Positions 52,313 through 60,537 of a stretch of DNA of 64,000 nucleotides are shown piece by piece. The stretch is from Flavobacteriaceae bacterium UBA7302 (lineage in GTDB: Bacteria > Bacteroidota > Bacteroidia > Flavobacteriales > Flavobacteriaceae), in NCBI GenBank assembly GCA_002471825.1, contig DKQS01000003.1:62001-126000 (forward strand). The letters run 5' to 3'. Within the stretch, counting starts at the first letter, position 1. Each line of letters starts with the position of its first letter. The position numbers and the translations under genes are program-made. Below the pieces are notes generated by a model. That model searched no databases. It had not been told where the DNA came from and saw only the letters and a list, made by a program, of their open reading frames with translations.

Positions 52313-52353
52313 ACTGATATATTTTCCATGGAAAATACTTTAACAAAATTTTA

Positions 52354-52806
52354 TCACTCCTTGTTTTTAGAGTCGATACAGATGGTTACGGGTCCGTCGT
52401 TTATCAGGGCAACTTTCATATCTGCGCCAAAAGATCCTGTAGCAATCTTTTTACCTAGATTGCTTTCTAGAGTCTTAATAAAGGACTCGTAAAGTGGTAT
52501 GGCAACGGGTGGTTTTGCAGCCCTAATATAACTAGGTCGATTCCCTTTTTTTGTAGATGCATGAAGCGTAAACTGACTAATTAATAGTACCTCTCCATCA
52601 ACATCGGTGAGCGAAGTATTCATCACACCATTGCCATCTGGGAAAATTCGCAAGTTGATGATTTTCTTCACCAACCAATCGATGTCATTTTGATCATCAG
52701 CCTCTTCTATTCCTAGTAGTACCAACAAACCGTTTCCAATCTGACCTGCAATTTGTTGGTCAATGGTGACACTTGCTTCAGAAACACGTTGAATTACAAT
52801 TCTCAT
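52354..52806 (-). CDS. dtd: D-aminoacyl-tRNA deacylase
   Basis: 150 residues, normal length. It hydrolyses D-aminoacyl-tRNAs. Seen are MRIVIQRVSEASVTI at the N-terminus, LLISQFTLHASTKKGNRPSY with the SQFTL active-site motif, and ALINDGPVTI with the Gly-Pro motif that excludes L-amino acids. The start overlaps the stop of rsgA by 4 nt. Confidence 0.97.
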   Translation of the reverse strand: MRIVIQRVSEASVTIDQQIAGQIGNGLLVLLGIEEADDQNDIDWLVKKIINLRIFPDGNGVMNTSLTDVDGEVLLISQFTLHASTKKGNRPSYIRAAKPPVAIPLYESFIKTLESNLGKKIATGSFGADMKVALINDGPVTICIDSKNKE

Positions 52807-53747
52807 TCCCAGATATCCGTTCTATAATTTTCTTCTTCTCCTTCTAGGATTTGTAGGTAGCTTTTGTAGCGTGACCATGAAATCTCTTCGTTCTCGAGAG
52901 CATCTTTTACAGCACATTGAGGTTCTTTTACATGAATGCAATTGTTAAACTTACAATGCTCTTTTAAGGCAAAAAACTCGGGGAAATAATCTCCCAATTC
53001 CTCCTTATCCATATCCACAACACCAAATCCCTTGATACCCGGTGTGTCAATAATTTTGGCATCAAATTGCAAATCGAACATCTCCGCAAAAGTGGTGGTG
53101 TGTTGCCCTTGTTTGTGTTGATCGGAAGTTTCCTTAGTTTTTAAATCCAACCCAGGTTCAATGCTATTGATTAAGGTCGACTTCCCCACACCAGAATGTC
53201 CCACAAACATGCTAGTTTTTCCTGTCATCAATTCCTTTACCTTATCAATATTGATATTCTTGGTGGCTGAAATTTCCAGACAAGTATAACCAATGGCTTC
53301 GTAGATATCCTTTAAATACAGAACCTCAGCTCGGTCTTCCAACTCGTAGGCATCAATCTTGTTAAATAACAAAACGGTATCGATACGATATGCTCTGGTT
53401 GACACTAAAAATCGATCAATAAATACTGGAAAAGTGGTCGGATTATTGACGGTGACCAATAAAAAAACCAAATCAACGTTTGCCGCGATAATATGTGTTT
53501 GCTTAGACAGGTTTACCGACTTCCGAACAATGTAATTTTCACGGTCCAAAATCTTTTCAATCACACCAATCTCCTCATCTCCTAAAGTTTCTAGATGAAT
53601 TTGAACCTTGTCTCCAACGGCAATCGGATTGGTACTTTTGATACCTTTAATTCGGAATTTTCCTTTGATTTTACATTTATAAACCACGCCTTCTTGGGTC
53701 TTTACCCAATACCAGCTTCCTGTAGATTTATAAACGATTCCGATCAT
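52803..53747 (-). CDS. rsgA: Ribosome small-subunit-dependent GTPase A
   Basis: 314 residues. A circularly permuted GTPase that acts in 30S maturation. The N-terminal OB-fold begins GIVYKSTGSWYWVKT. The permuted G motifs are LLFNKIDAYE (G4), GHSGVGKSTLINSI (G1) and IDTPGIKGFG (G3). The C-terminal zinc knuckle is CKFNNCIHVKEPQC. It overlaps dtd and lies 45 nt after the DAHP synthase gene, so it may be read through from the aromatic operon. Confidence 0.97.
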   Translation of the reverse strand: MIGIVYKSTGSWYWVKTQEGVVYKCKIKGKFRIKGIKSTNPIAVGDKVQIHLETLGDEEIGVIEKILDRENYIVRKSVNLSKQTHIIAANVDLVFLLVTVNNPTTFPVFIDRFLVSTRAYRIDTVLLFNKIDAYELEDRAEVLYLKDIYEAIGYTCLEISATKNINIDKVKELMTGKTSMFVGHSGVGKSTLINSIEPGLDLKTKETSDQHKQGQHTTTFAEMFDLQFDAKIIDTPGIKGFGVVDMDKEELGDYFPEFFALKEHCKFNNCIHVKEPQCAVKDALENEEISWSRYKSYLQILEGEEENYRTDIWE

Positions 53748-53792
53748 AATACAAAAATACGAAAGTAATTACCGGTAAATTTCAAAAGTAAC

Positions 53793-54875
53793 CTACCCAT
53801 TGATGATTCGCTCTTGGTGATTGATCGACTCTTGGTGAATGGCTTTGAACATTCGTAGCACAAACTCTTCACTCAATCCTCGCTCTTCACCTTCTAAAAT
53901 CATATTGCCCAGAATCTCATTCCAACGTCTCGATTGTAAGACGGCAACGTTATTCTCTTTTTTCAATTCACCAATTTGATCTGAAACTTTCATTCGTTTC
54001 CCTAATAAATTGATCAATTGATCATCAATCATATTAATTTGCGCTCTGCAATTCTCTAGAGACGCTCGATAACTCTTATCCGTTTCAGTTCGTTTTCTAA
54101 TGCGTAAATCTTCCATAATTTGAACCAATCGTTTAGGCGTTACCTGCTGAGCAGCATCGGACCATGCATTATCTGGATCGGTATGCGTTTCAATCATTAA
54201 ACCGTCAAAATTTAAATCCAATGCTGTTTGAGAAACATCAAAAATCATGTCTCGCTTTCCTGTAATGTGTGATGGATCACAGATCAATGGCAAATCTGGA
54301 AAACGATCTTGAAATTCAACAGCCAACTGCCATTCAGGTACGTTTCTATACTTACTCTTTTCATAGGTAGAAAATCCACGGTGAATTGCACCTAATTTCT
54401 TTATTCCTTTGGAATACAATCTTTCGATTCCTCCTAACCACAAGGCCAAATCCGGATTCACAGGATTCTTTACTAAAACAATTTTATCGGTTCCTTCTAG
54501 GGCATCGGCCAATTCTTGCATGATGAATGGCGAAACTGAACTTCTTGCGCCAATCCAAAGCAAATCCACATCATTTTCAATGGCCAATTTTACGTGGGTA
54601 GCATTGGCAACTTCCGTGCACGTTTTTAATCCGGTTTCTTCTTTTACCTTTTTCAACCAACCCAATCCCAAAGCACCAACGCCTTCAAAATTTCCAGGTC
54701 TTGTTCGAGGTTTCCATATTCCGGCGCGATAATAATTAACGTCTGTATCTTTCAATTGATGTGCAATTTCTAGAACCTGTCCTTCGGTTTCTGCACTACA
54801 CGGACCTGCAATTACTAACGGATGGGGTAAATTCATCTCATCCAACCAACTTCTTAATGCTTTTGAGTTTTCCAT
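53793..54875 (-). CDS. Bifunctional DAHP synthase / chorismate mutase (type II)
   Basis: 360 residues. Residues 1-260 are the class I-beta DAHP synthase, which condenses PEP and erythrose 4-phosphate at the head of the shikimate pathway (PLVIAGPCSAETEGQV, WKPRTRPGNFEGVG, LICDPSHITGKR). Residues 270-355 are an AroQ chorismate mutase (RAQINMIDDQLINLLGKRMKVSDQIGELKKE). The fusion is common in Bacteroidota; the mutase domain allows feedback control of the synthase. Fourth gene of the attenuated aromatic operon, 8 nt after tyrA. Confidence 0.96.
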   Translation of the reverse strand: MENSKALRSWLDEMNLPHPLVIAGPCSAETEGQVLEIAHQLKDTDVNYYRAGIWKPRTRPGNFEGVGALGLGWLKKVKEETGLKTCTEVANATHVKLAIENDVDLLWIGARSSVSPFIMQELADALEGTDKIVLVKNPVNPDLALWLGGIERLYSKGIKKLGAIHRGFSTYEKSKYRNVPEWQLAVEFQDRFPDLPLICDPSHITGKRDMIFDVSQTALDLNFDGLMIETHTDPDNAWSDAAQQVTPKRLVQIMEDLRIRKRTETDKSYRASLENCRAQINMIDDQLINLLGKRMKVSDQIGELKKENNVAVLQSRRWNEILGNMILEGEERGLSEEFVLRMFKAIHQESINHQERIING

Positions 54876-54883
54876 TTTTTCTA

Positions 54884-55732
54884 TTATTGAATTCCTTTTA
54901 GTATCGTTTTTATATGATTTGTATTTTCCATGGTTTTGAAGACCTCTTCAAATTGATCTTCTTCCATTAGATTTTTGAAATGCTCCAAATTCTGAATGTA
55001 TTCTTGGAGGGTTTCCAATATGTTTTCTTTGTTCTCTTTAAAAATTGGCGTCCACATCGCAGGCGAACTTTTTGCCAATCGCACGGTCGATTCAAAACCA
55101 CTGCCCGCCATATCAAAAATATCACGTTCGTTTTGCTCTTTATCAATTACCGTTTTGCCCAACATAAATGAACTGATGTGGGATAAATGTGACACATAGG
55201 CAATATGTTTGTCGTGAGCCACAGGATCCATATACCGGATACGCATCCCAATTCTTCTAAAAATTTCCAATCCTTTTTCTTGCAATTTGAAAGCCGTTTT
55301 TTCAACCTCGCAAATGATGTTGGTCTTGTTTTGAAAGAGTCCGTTAATGGCTGCTTCCGGACCCGAAAATTCGGTACCTGCAATCGGGTGTGTGGCCAAA
55401 AAGTTTCGACGCTTCGGATGGTTGGCAACCAATTTGCACAACTTTTCTTTGGTAGACCCGGCGTCGAAAACCAAGGTGTCATCTCCAATACGATCGAGCA
55501 CCTGTGGCAAAACTTTCTGCTGGGCATCTACGGGAATAGCAACAATAACCACCTCGGCTTGGGACAAATCTTGCATTTCAAAAGCATGATCGATAAAGCC
55601 TATCTCAAGCGCCTTCTTGACATTCTCTGGATTTTTATCGAAACCATAAACAACAGCATCTTTGAAAGCATCTTTGATGTCCTTACTCAAACTTCCACCG
55701 ATCAACCCCAATCCGATTACATAAACCTTCAT
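54884..55732 (-). CDS. tyrA: Prephenate dehydrogenase
   Basis: 282 residues. It converts prephenate to 4-hydroxyphenylpyruvate with NAD(P), leading to tyrosine. The Rossmann motif GLGLIGGSL is at residues 7-15, VVIVAIPVDAQQ follows, and catalytic His residues lie in LATHPIAGTEFSGPEAA and DKHIAYVSHLSHI. No ACT or chorismate mutase domain is attached; the mutase activity comes from the next gene. The start directly abuts the aminotransferase stop. Confidence 0.96.
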   Translation of the reverse strand: MKVYVIGLGLIGGSLSKDIKDAFKDAVVYGFDKNPENVKKALEIGFIDHAFEMQDLSQAEVVIVAIPVDAQQKVLPQVLDRIGDDTLVFDAGSTKEKLCKLVANHPKRRNFLATHPIAGTEFSGPEAAINGLFQNKTNIICEVEKTAFKLQEKGLEIFRRIGMRIRYMDPVAHDKHIAYVSHLSHISSFMLGKTVIDKEQNERDIFDMAGSGFESTVRLAKSSPAMWTPIFKENKENILETLQEYIQNLEHFKNLMEEDQFEEVFKTMENTNHIKTILKGIQ

Positions 55733-56875
55733 CTAAAATCTATTTATAGCTTCTACAATTTTTTCTTCTGGAACACACAATGAAAACCGAATGTAACCCT
55801 CTCCCTGCGAACCAAAAACAGTACCAGGAGTGATGAAAATATCTTTTTCGTACAAAATTTGATCCGTCAATTCGGTACAGGTTTTTCCTTCGGGAACTTT
55901 TGCCCAGATGAACATTCCCACTGCATCATCTATCGGCTCACAATCCAACAAAGAAGCGAGTTCTAAAATCTGCTTTTTGCGTTGTTGATACACCTCATTC
56001 TGACTCTCAAACCAATCGTTTTGAATCCGAAGGGCTTCCATAGCTCCTTTTTGAATTCCGTAAAACATTCCAGAATCCATGTTACTTTTTACCTTCAGGA
56101 TTTCATTGATATATCGAGCATCTCCCAAGACCATGCCGACTCTCCAGCCTGCCATATTGAAGGTTTTACTCAAAGAGTTGAGTTCCAAGGCAGTTTCTTT
56201 GGCTCCTTCAGCACTCAGAATACTAGCCGGATTGTCATTCAAAATGAAACTATAGGGATTGTCGTTAATGATTAAAATGTTGTGCCTCTTTCCGAATGCG
56301 ATGAGTTTGTCAAAAGTATCTTCCAAAGCCTTAGCTCCTGTTGGCATGTGTGGGTAGTTGACCCACATGATCTTTACCTTAGACAAATCCATGTTCTCTA
56401 AGGAATCAAAATCAGGTTGCCACTGTGTAGCGGCGGTTAAGTCATAAAATATTGGCGCTGCTCCTACCAATTTGGTCACAGAGGTGTAGGTTGGATATCC
56501 TGGATTCGGAACCAACACCGCATCACCCTCATTTAGGAATGCCATCGAAATGTGCATGATGCCCTCCTTACTACCCATCAAAGGCAAAATCTCGTCTACA
56601 GGGTTGGCTTCCACGCTGTATTTCTGATTGTAAAAATGAGCAATAGCCTGACGTAAACCTGGTAAACCTTGATAAGATTGGTATTTGTGCGCTCCTAAAT
56701 CGGTCATGCTTTCTTGAATCGCATCAATTACTTTTTGTGGCGGATTCAAATCTGGACTCCCAATTCCCATATTGATGATGGGTTTACCATCGGCAATCAA
56801 TTGACGCACCTCTCTTAATTTCTTAGAGAAGTAGTATTCTTGAACCGTTTCCAATCGTTTTGCACTCGCTATCAT
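55733..56875 (-). CDS. Class I aminotransferase of the aromatic operon
   Basis: 380 residues, PLP fold type I. Motifs are INMGIGSPDLNPPQKVI, YQSYQGLPGLRQAIAHFY, NPGYPTYTS, MWVNYPHMPTGA, INDNPYSFI and ELNSLSKTFNMAGWRVG with the PLP Lys, then FSLCVPEEKI. Placed between pheA and tyrA, it is probably the transaminase for phenylpyruvate and 4-hydroxyphenylpyruvate. Its ATG overlaps the pheA stop by 4 nt. Confidence 0.92.
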   Translation of the reverse strand: MIASAKRLETVQEYYFSKKLREVRQLIADGKPIINMGIGSPDLNPPQKVIDAIQESMTDLGAHKYQSYQGLPGLRQAIAHFYNQKYSVEANPVDEILPLMGSKEGIMHISMAFLNEGDAVLVPNPGYPTYTSVTKLVGAAPIFYDLTAATQWQPDFDSLENMDLSKVKIMWVNYPHMPTGAKALEDTFDKLIAFGKRHNILIINDNPYSFILNDNPASILSAEGAKETALELNSLSKTFNMAGWRVGMVLGDARYINEILKVKSNMDSGMFYGIQKGAMEALRIQNDWFESQNEVYQQRKKQILELASLLDCEPIDDAVGMFIWAKVPEGKTCTELTDQILYEKDIFITPGTVFGSQGEGYIRFSLCVPEEKIVEAINRF

Positions 56876-57699
56876 CCTCTTCCGTTTTTATAAGCGCCTA
56901 ATATTTTAAAATCCTCAGCCATAATTTCTATCAAAGACACCGCTTTTTGATAATCTGCAAACTCAGAAAAAGTTACATCTACAAAAAAGGAATATTTCCA
57001 TGGTGTTTCAATAACCGGCAAGGACTGAATTTTGGTCAAATTCATTTTACAATCACTTAACACATTTAACAAGGTGGCCAAACTTCCTCGTTTGTGGTTC
57101 AATTGAAATTTAAAAGATGCTTTGTTCACTTCCTTTTCATTCAATGCCGGTTTGTCTTTGGACAAAATCACAAAACGCGTGGCATTGTCTTTAATGGTCT
57201 GAATATCGTCTGCAAGCACCGTTAAATTGAATAAATCTGCTGCCATTTTTGGAGCTATTGCCGCAATTTTCGGCAGGCGCTGGTTGGAAATTCGTTGTGC
57301 TACCAAAGCCGTATCAACATCCTCAACCAATTTTATATGCTTGTGATTCTTAAAGAACTTTTTGCATTGCAAAAGCGCCATGGGATGCGACCAAACCTCT
57401 TCAATATCCTCAATACCTTGATTGTCCAAAGCCATCAAATGATGATGAATATTTAAATAATATTCTCCAGTGATGTGCAGGTTGTACTCGTCAAGAAGTG
57501 CGTAATTGGGAATGATAGAACCCGCAATGGTATTTTCTATTGCCATAACCCCCATATCTACCTTGTCTTCAAGGATGGCATCCGCTAGTTCAGTAAAAGA
57601 CATGCATTCCAATAGTGCTTTACTTTCGCCGAATAGTGCGTTCACAACCATGTGGTGGTTCGATCCTTTTGCTCCCTGGATGGCAACCTTATTTTTCAT
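56872..57699 (-). CDS. pheA: Prephenate dehydratase
   Basis: 275 residues. It converts prephenate to phenylpyruvate. The catalytic domain has IQGAKGSNHHMVVNALFG, MGVMAIENTIAGSIIPNYALL and the NATRFVIL block with the catalytic Thr-Arg-Phe. A C-terminal ACT domain (about 190-270) has NHKRGSLATLLNVLSDCKMNLTKIQSLPV. Where Phe-sensitive enzymes have ESRP, this has QSLP, so feedback binding may differ. First structural gene of the operon; its start lies 5 nt after the T tract of the attenuator terminator. Confidence 0.96.
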   Translation of the reverse strand: MKNKVAIQGAKGSNHHMVVNALFGESKALLECMSFTELADAILEDKVDMGVMAIENTIAGSIIPNYALLDEYNLHITGEYYLNIHHHLMALDNQGIEDIEEVWSHPMALLQCKKFFKNHKHIKLVEDVDTALVAQRISNQRLPKIAAIAPKMAADLFNLTVLADDIQTIKDNATRFVILSKDKPALNEKEVNKASFKFQLNHKRGSLATLLNVLSDCKMNLTKIQSLPVIETPWKYSFFVDVTFSEFADYQKAVSLIEIMAEDFKILGAYKNGRG

Positions 57700-57703
57700 A
57701 CAA

Positions 57704-57760
57704 ATAAAAAAGCCTCGAAAATCGAGACTTTATGATATATTTTATTCCATACAAAGCCTC
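57704..57760 (-). promoter_or_regulatory. Attenuator: alternative antiterminator and terminator hairpins
   Basis: On the minus strand, three segments follow in order. Segment 2 is GAGGCTTT (57753-57760), overlapping the leader stop codon. Segment 3 is AAAGTCTCGA (57722-57731). Segment 4 is TCGAGGCTTT (57709-57718), followed by TTTTTAT. Segments 3 and 4 form a 10-bp terminator (one G-U pair). Segments 2 and 3 can pair over 8 bp and exclude it. The terminator ends just before the pheA ATG, so it can only control pheA and the genes after it. Confidence 0.85.
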
Positions 57761-57818
57761 ACCTCTTATTGAAAAAATAAAAGTAAAAATAGAACTGAGA
57801 CCAAGTATTCGTATTCAT
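57759..57818 (-). CDS. Leader peptide of the aromatic amino acid operon
   Basis: A 19-codon frame on the minus strand, ATG to TGA, encoding MNTNTWSQFYFYFYFFNKR. Nine of 19 residues are aromatic: five Phe, three Tyr, one Trp, with FYFYFYFF uninterrupted. The stop codon lies within antiterminator segment 2. Slow translation for lack of charged tRNA-Phe or tRNA-Tyr would leave segment 2 free and prevent termination. Fast completion would cover it and let the terminator form. The function is inferred from arrangement, which matches classical pheA/trp attenuators closely. Confidence 0.88.
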   Translation of the reverse strand: MNTNTWSQFYFYFYFFNKR

Positions 57819-57836
57819 AATTTCTTGATTGAGAGA

Positions 57837-57866
57837 CAAATCTAAAGATTAATATGAAAATTGCAA
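57837..57866 (-). promoter_or_regulatory. Promoter of the aromatic operon
   Basis: On the minus strand TTG (57864-57866), a spacer of 19 nt, then TAGATTTG (57837-57844): a perfect flavobacterial TTG / TAnnTTTG promoter. It lies 18 nt before the leader peptide ATG and overlaps no upstream gene. Confidence 0.82.
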
Positions 57867-57884
57867 GAAGAAATGAAAAAGATT

Positions 57885-58142
57885 TTAAAATTGATCTCTT
57901 TTTTCAGGTAAAGACCCTAAATCTTTAGGGTTTACGGGCCTATCCTCATACATGTGATCAAAGGTTTTCTCAGTTTGATAGTTATCCGTTAAGACTTTGT
58001 AAACCATGATCACCACAAAAACCTGTCCGATGACTGTGGTATAAAAAACCCAGTTAAACGGAAAATTCATAGCACTCATAATGGTTACGGTTACTAAAAG
58101 AAGCGTCGTGATTGCCACGTATACCATTGCTGGAACCTTCAT
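57885..58142 (-). CDS. Small membrane protein of unknown function
   Basis: 85 residues from MKVPAMVYVAITTLLLV; a longer frame upstream would start at a TTG inside the promoter. Two membrane helices (about 4-24 and 30-48) are followed by a charged tail with TFDHMYEDRPVNPKDLGSLPEKR. Not recognised. It lies immediately upstream of the aromatic operon promoter on the same strand. Confidence 0.72.
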   Translation of the reverse strand: MKVPAMVYVAITTLLLVTVTIMSAMNFPFNWVFYTTVIGQVFVVIMVYKVLTDNYQTEKTFDHMYEDRPVNPKDLGSLPEKRDQF

Positions 58143-58168
58143 AATTGATTTGTTTAATAAATTATTAC

Positions 58169-58186
58169 TTTTGTTAAACAAAAATA
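58169..58186 (-). promoter_or_regulatory. -7 element overlapping a TTTTGTT-A-AACAAAA palindrome
   Basis: TATTTTTG on the minus strand (58179-58186) matches TAnnTTTG and overlaps a perfect 15-bp palindrome at 58169-58183. A repressor bound there would block the promoter of the small membrane gene. Confidence 0.45.
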
Positions 58187-58238
58187 CAGGTTCTTCTTGT
58201 GTGAATTCCTTATAATTATGTTAATTCCTTTTAAATAG

Positions 58239-58601
58239 ATGGATAAGAATGTTTTAGGTACCGATTTGCAATGTTGTTGTACCAGCCCGATGACTGGTTT
58301 TTACAGAGATGGTTTTTGCAGAACTGACGAAATGGATACAGGAACACATACCGTATGCGCCATTGTAACTAAGGAGTTCCTTTTGTATTCGGCCTCCAAA
58401 GGCAACGATTTAATGACTCCAATGCCTTATTGGAATTTTCCTGGGTTAAAACCTGGTGATAAATGGTGTTTGTGTATCTCCAGATGGTTGGAGGCAGAAA
58501 GAGCCGGAAAAGCTCCCTTTATCGTTTTGGAAGCTACTCACGAAAAAAGCCTGCAGTATACAAGTCTCGAAAAACTGCAAGAATACGCCTTTACTGAATA
58601 A
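58239..58601 (+). CDS. DUF2237 family protein
   Basis: 120 residues. The Cys-rich start DLQCCCTSPMTGFYRDGFC is the family signature, followed by HTVCAIVTKEFLLYSASKGNDL and GLKPGDKWCLCISRWLEA with further Cys. The pattern suggests metal or redox chemistry; the function is unknown. DUF2237 genes are often near photolyase-type or oxidative-stress genes. The 3' end overlaps the convergent FAD oxidoreductase by 11 nt. Confidence 0.92.
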   Translation: MDKNVLGTDLQCCCTSPMTGFYRDGFCRTDEMDTGTHTVCAIVTKEFLLYSASKGNDLMTPMPYWNFPGLKPGDKWCLCISRWLEAERAGKAPFIVLEATHEKSLQYTSLEKLQEYAFTE

Positions 58602-59850
58602 CTCCTGTTTTACCCATCACTTGCAAGACGCCAAGGGCAGCGGCTTCTCCCGCTAGCATGGCTGCATTCAGAGAGGCATTCAACTGCACATCACCCGCTA
58701 AAAAAATACGTTCTTTCAATTGAGTTTCAGATGGAGAGACCTCATATTGGAAGTTGTGTAGCTGCGGCAAGGCCTTGTCGATTTGATAACGCTTCAAAAA
58801 CTGAAGGTTCTTTATTCCACATTCTTCTTGAAGCTCTTTGGTTACCGCTGCAATCAATTCCTTTTCGGACAAACTATGATCTTTCACCACCGTCACAGAG
58901 AGTAATTCTTGATCTCCTCTTTGGGTCATTTCGACACTGCTATGGTAAAAGATATTATTGATGAGGGACTTTCTACTAGCTACCAACCCAATAAATGGTT
59001 TTTGAATCACTCGAGCATCGGTGGTAAAGTACAAGGTGTCGCAAGACTTCCAATCCAATTGTTGGTTTTTCAAATTAGAAATCAGACTGCTTGCTTCGGT
59101 AGCAATTATGGTGTAATCGGTTTTAATCTCATTTCCATCTTCCAAAACGATTTTCGTGTCTTGAATCGCTTTTACCTTTGTATTGAGTTGAATGGTGGTT
59201 TTTTGTAAATGACTGGATAGCTGTTTGCTAATTTCCTCGATTCCTCCCTTCGGAATTAAGGCCAAACCCTCAGCAAACATTTTAAAAACAAATTCGAACA
59301 TTCGGCTCGAAGTTTCCAATTTCTCTTCCAGGAAAATTCCCGTAAAAAAGGGTTGGAAAAAGTTATGGATGATCTTTTCTGAAAATCCGTAACCTCGAAG
59401 GTATTCCATGGTAGATACCTCAGCCGACTCAAAAATCTTATCGATGGATTTCTTTTTCAATTGATTTTGCAACTGAAATATTTTCAATTTATCGCCTAAG
59501 GTTGCTACATTCGAAAACAGGGTCTTCATCCATAAGGATCGATCCCTTAAAGGATCACCGATATATGATTTCTTACCTTTTTTGAAAATCGCCGCGCCAC
59601 TAATAAACTCCTGAACTGATAATGCCTTGTAATCTAGAAACTTCTTGGCAGCCGGATAATTGGACAACAACACTTGAAAACCACGATCGAGTTGGTATCC
59701 GTCCACAACATCGGTCTTTACACGTCCGCCCAGTCGATCAGAACCCTCCAAAATAGTTGGTGCAAAACCAAACTCTTCAAGAGTCTTTGCTGCGATGATT
59801 CCGCTTATCCCTCCTCCAATGATGTGTATCCTGATATCTTCTGTTGTCAT
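58591..59850 (-). CDS. FAD-dependent oxidoreductase (amine oxidase / phytoene-desaturase-like)
   Basis: 419 residues from MTTEDIRIHIIGGGISG; the frame extends upstream through the promoter. The N-terminal dinucleotide fold is IIGGGISGIIAAKTLEEFG, then LEGSDRLGGRVKTDVVDGYQLDRGFQVL, the Rossmann/GG motif of the amine-oxidase superfamily. The C-terminal FAD motif is FLAGDVQLNASLNAAMLAGEAAA. Substrate unknown; protoporphyrinogen- and carotene-type substrates are acted on by this superfamily. Divergent from the next membrane gene. Confidence 0.88.
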   Translation of the reverse strand: MTTEDIRIHIIGGGISGIIAAKTLEEFGFAPTILEGSDRLGGRVKTDVVDGYQLDRGFQVLLSNYPAAKKFLDYKALSVQEFISGAAIFKKGKKSYIGDPLRDRSLWMKTLFSNVATLGDKLKIFQLQNQLKKKSIDKIFESAEVSTMEYLRGYGFSEKIIHNFFQPFFTGIFLEEKLETSSRMFEFVFKMFAEGLALIPKGGIEEISKQLSSHLQKTTIQLNTKVKAIQDTKIVLEDGNEIKTDYTIIATEASSLISNLKNQQLDWKSCDTLYFTTDARVIQKPFIGLVASRKSLINNIFYHSSVEMTQRGDQELLSVTVVKDHSLSEKELIAAVTKELQEECGIKNLQFLKRYQIDKALPQLHNFQYEVSPSETQLKERIFLAGDVQLNASLNAAMLAGEAAALGVLQVMGKTGVIQ

Positions 59851-59871
59851 GTTACATGAATGGCTTAGTTG

Positions 59872-59888
59872 CAAAATTACTACTTTTG
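59872..59888. promoter_or_regulatory. Two back-to-back -7 elements
   Basis: CAAAATTA (TAATTTTG on the minus strand, 59872-59879) and TACTTTTG on the plus strand (59881-59888) are separated by one base. They point to the FAD oxidoreductase and to the gene at 59913. Confidence 0.55.
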
Positions 59889-59912
59889 AATGAGTCATTG
59901 AACAGATAATGC

Positions 59913-60338
59913 ATGATTGAAATGGAGGTTTTACGGATATTGGTTGATTTTGGGTTGCTAATCCTAATCTGGATGGTGCAACTAATTATTTATCCCAGTT
60001 TTCTGTATTACTCCAAAACCAATTTGACCAAATGGCATCACATCTACACCGGTCGAATCACCATCGTTGTTTTCCCATTGATGGCAGGTCAATTGGCAAT
60101 ATCGATTGTTCAATTAGCGGCTGACTTTTCAACCTTTCACATTCTTTATGGCGTTTTTGTTGCTTTCTTATGGATCATTACAATGATGCTATTCGTGCCC
60201 ATGCACAACCAACTTTCGAATGAGGACTTTGACTCTAGTATCCCCAAGAAATTGGTCAAATTCAACTGGATTCGCACCATTGCCTGGAGTTTACTTTTTG
60301 GGTTGAGTCTATTAAACTATTATGAGGTTCTGATCTAA
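59913..60338 (+). CDS. Four-helix membrane protein of unknown function
   Basis: 141 residues with four membrane helices (about 5-32, 48-68, 75-98, 117-137) and conserved-looking WMVQLIIYPSFLYY and FVPMHNQLSNEDFD. Not assigned to a named family by me. It shares a divergent promoter region with the FAD oxidoreductase, so the two may be coregulated. Confidence 0.75.
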   Translation: MIEMEVLRILVDFGLLILIWMVQLIIYPSFLYYSKTNLTKWHHIYTGRITIVVFPLMAGQLAISIVQLAADFSTFHILYGVFVAFLWIITMMLFVPMHNQLSNEDFDSSIPKKLVKFNWIRTIAWSLLFGLSLLNYYEVLI

Positions 60339-60364
60339 ATCAATTTTACAGAGTAGCCTACGGA

Positions 60365-60390
60365 TGTCATGCTGAGCTTGTCGAAGCATG
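60365..60390. repeat. Palindromic interspersed repeat copy
   Basis: TGTCATGCTGAGCTTG continues as TCGAAGCATG, an imperfect palindrome with CATGCT / AGCATG ends. It belongs to the same family as 49249-49300. The rest of the 200-bp gap holds nothing else clear. Confidence 0.65.
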
Positions 60391-60537
60391 GATTGTTTAT
60401 GAATCTAGAATTGATCACGGTAGACTGACAAATATCATAAAATAAGACTCACAATCGGGTGTACCTTTATCCAATAGGTCGTGGCTCATGTTTCATCGAT
60501 CTGTTAGCATTGATATCAACCCACAAAAAGAAATCAT

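Noticed and set aside
55205..55783. 192-codon plus-strand frame
   Set aside because: It runs antisense through tyrA, whose motifs and operon context are secure; the frame has no recognisable domain.
57704..57735. Hairpin before pheA as an ordinary terminator of the preceding small membrane gene
   Set aside because: The small gene ends at 57885 and a consensus promoter plus an aromatic-rich leader peptide lie between it and the hairpin, so the hairpin belongs to the pheA leader transcript.
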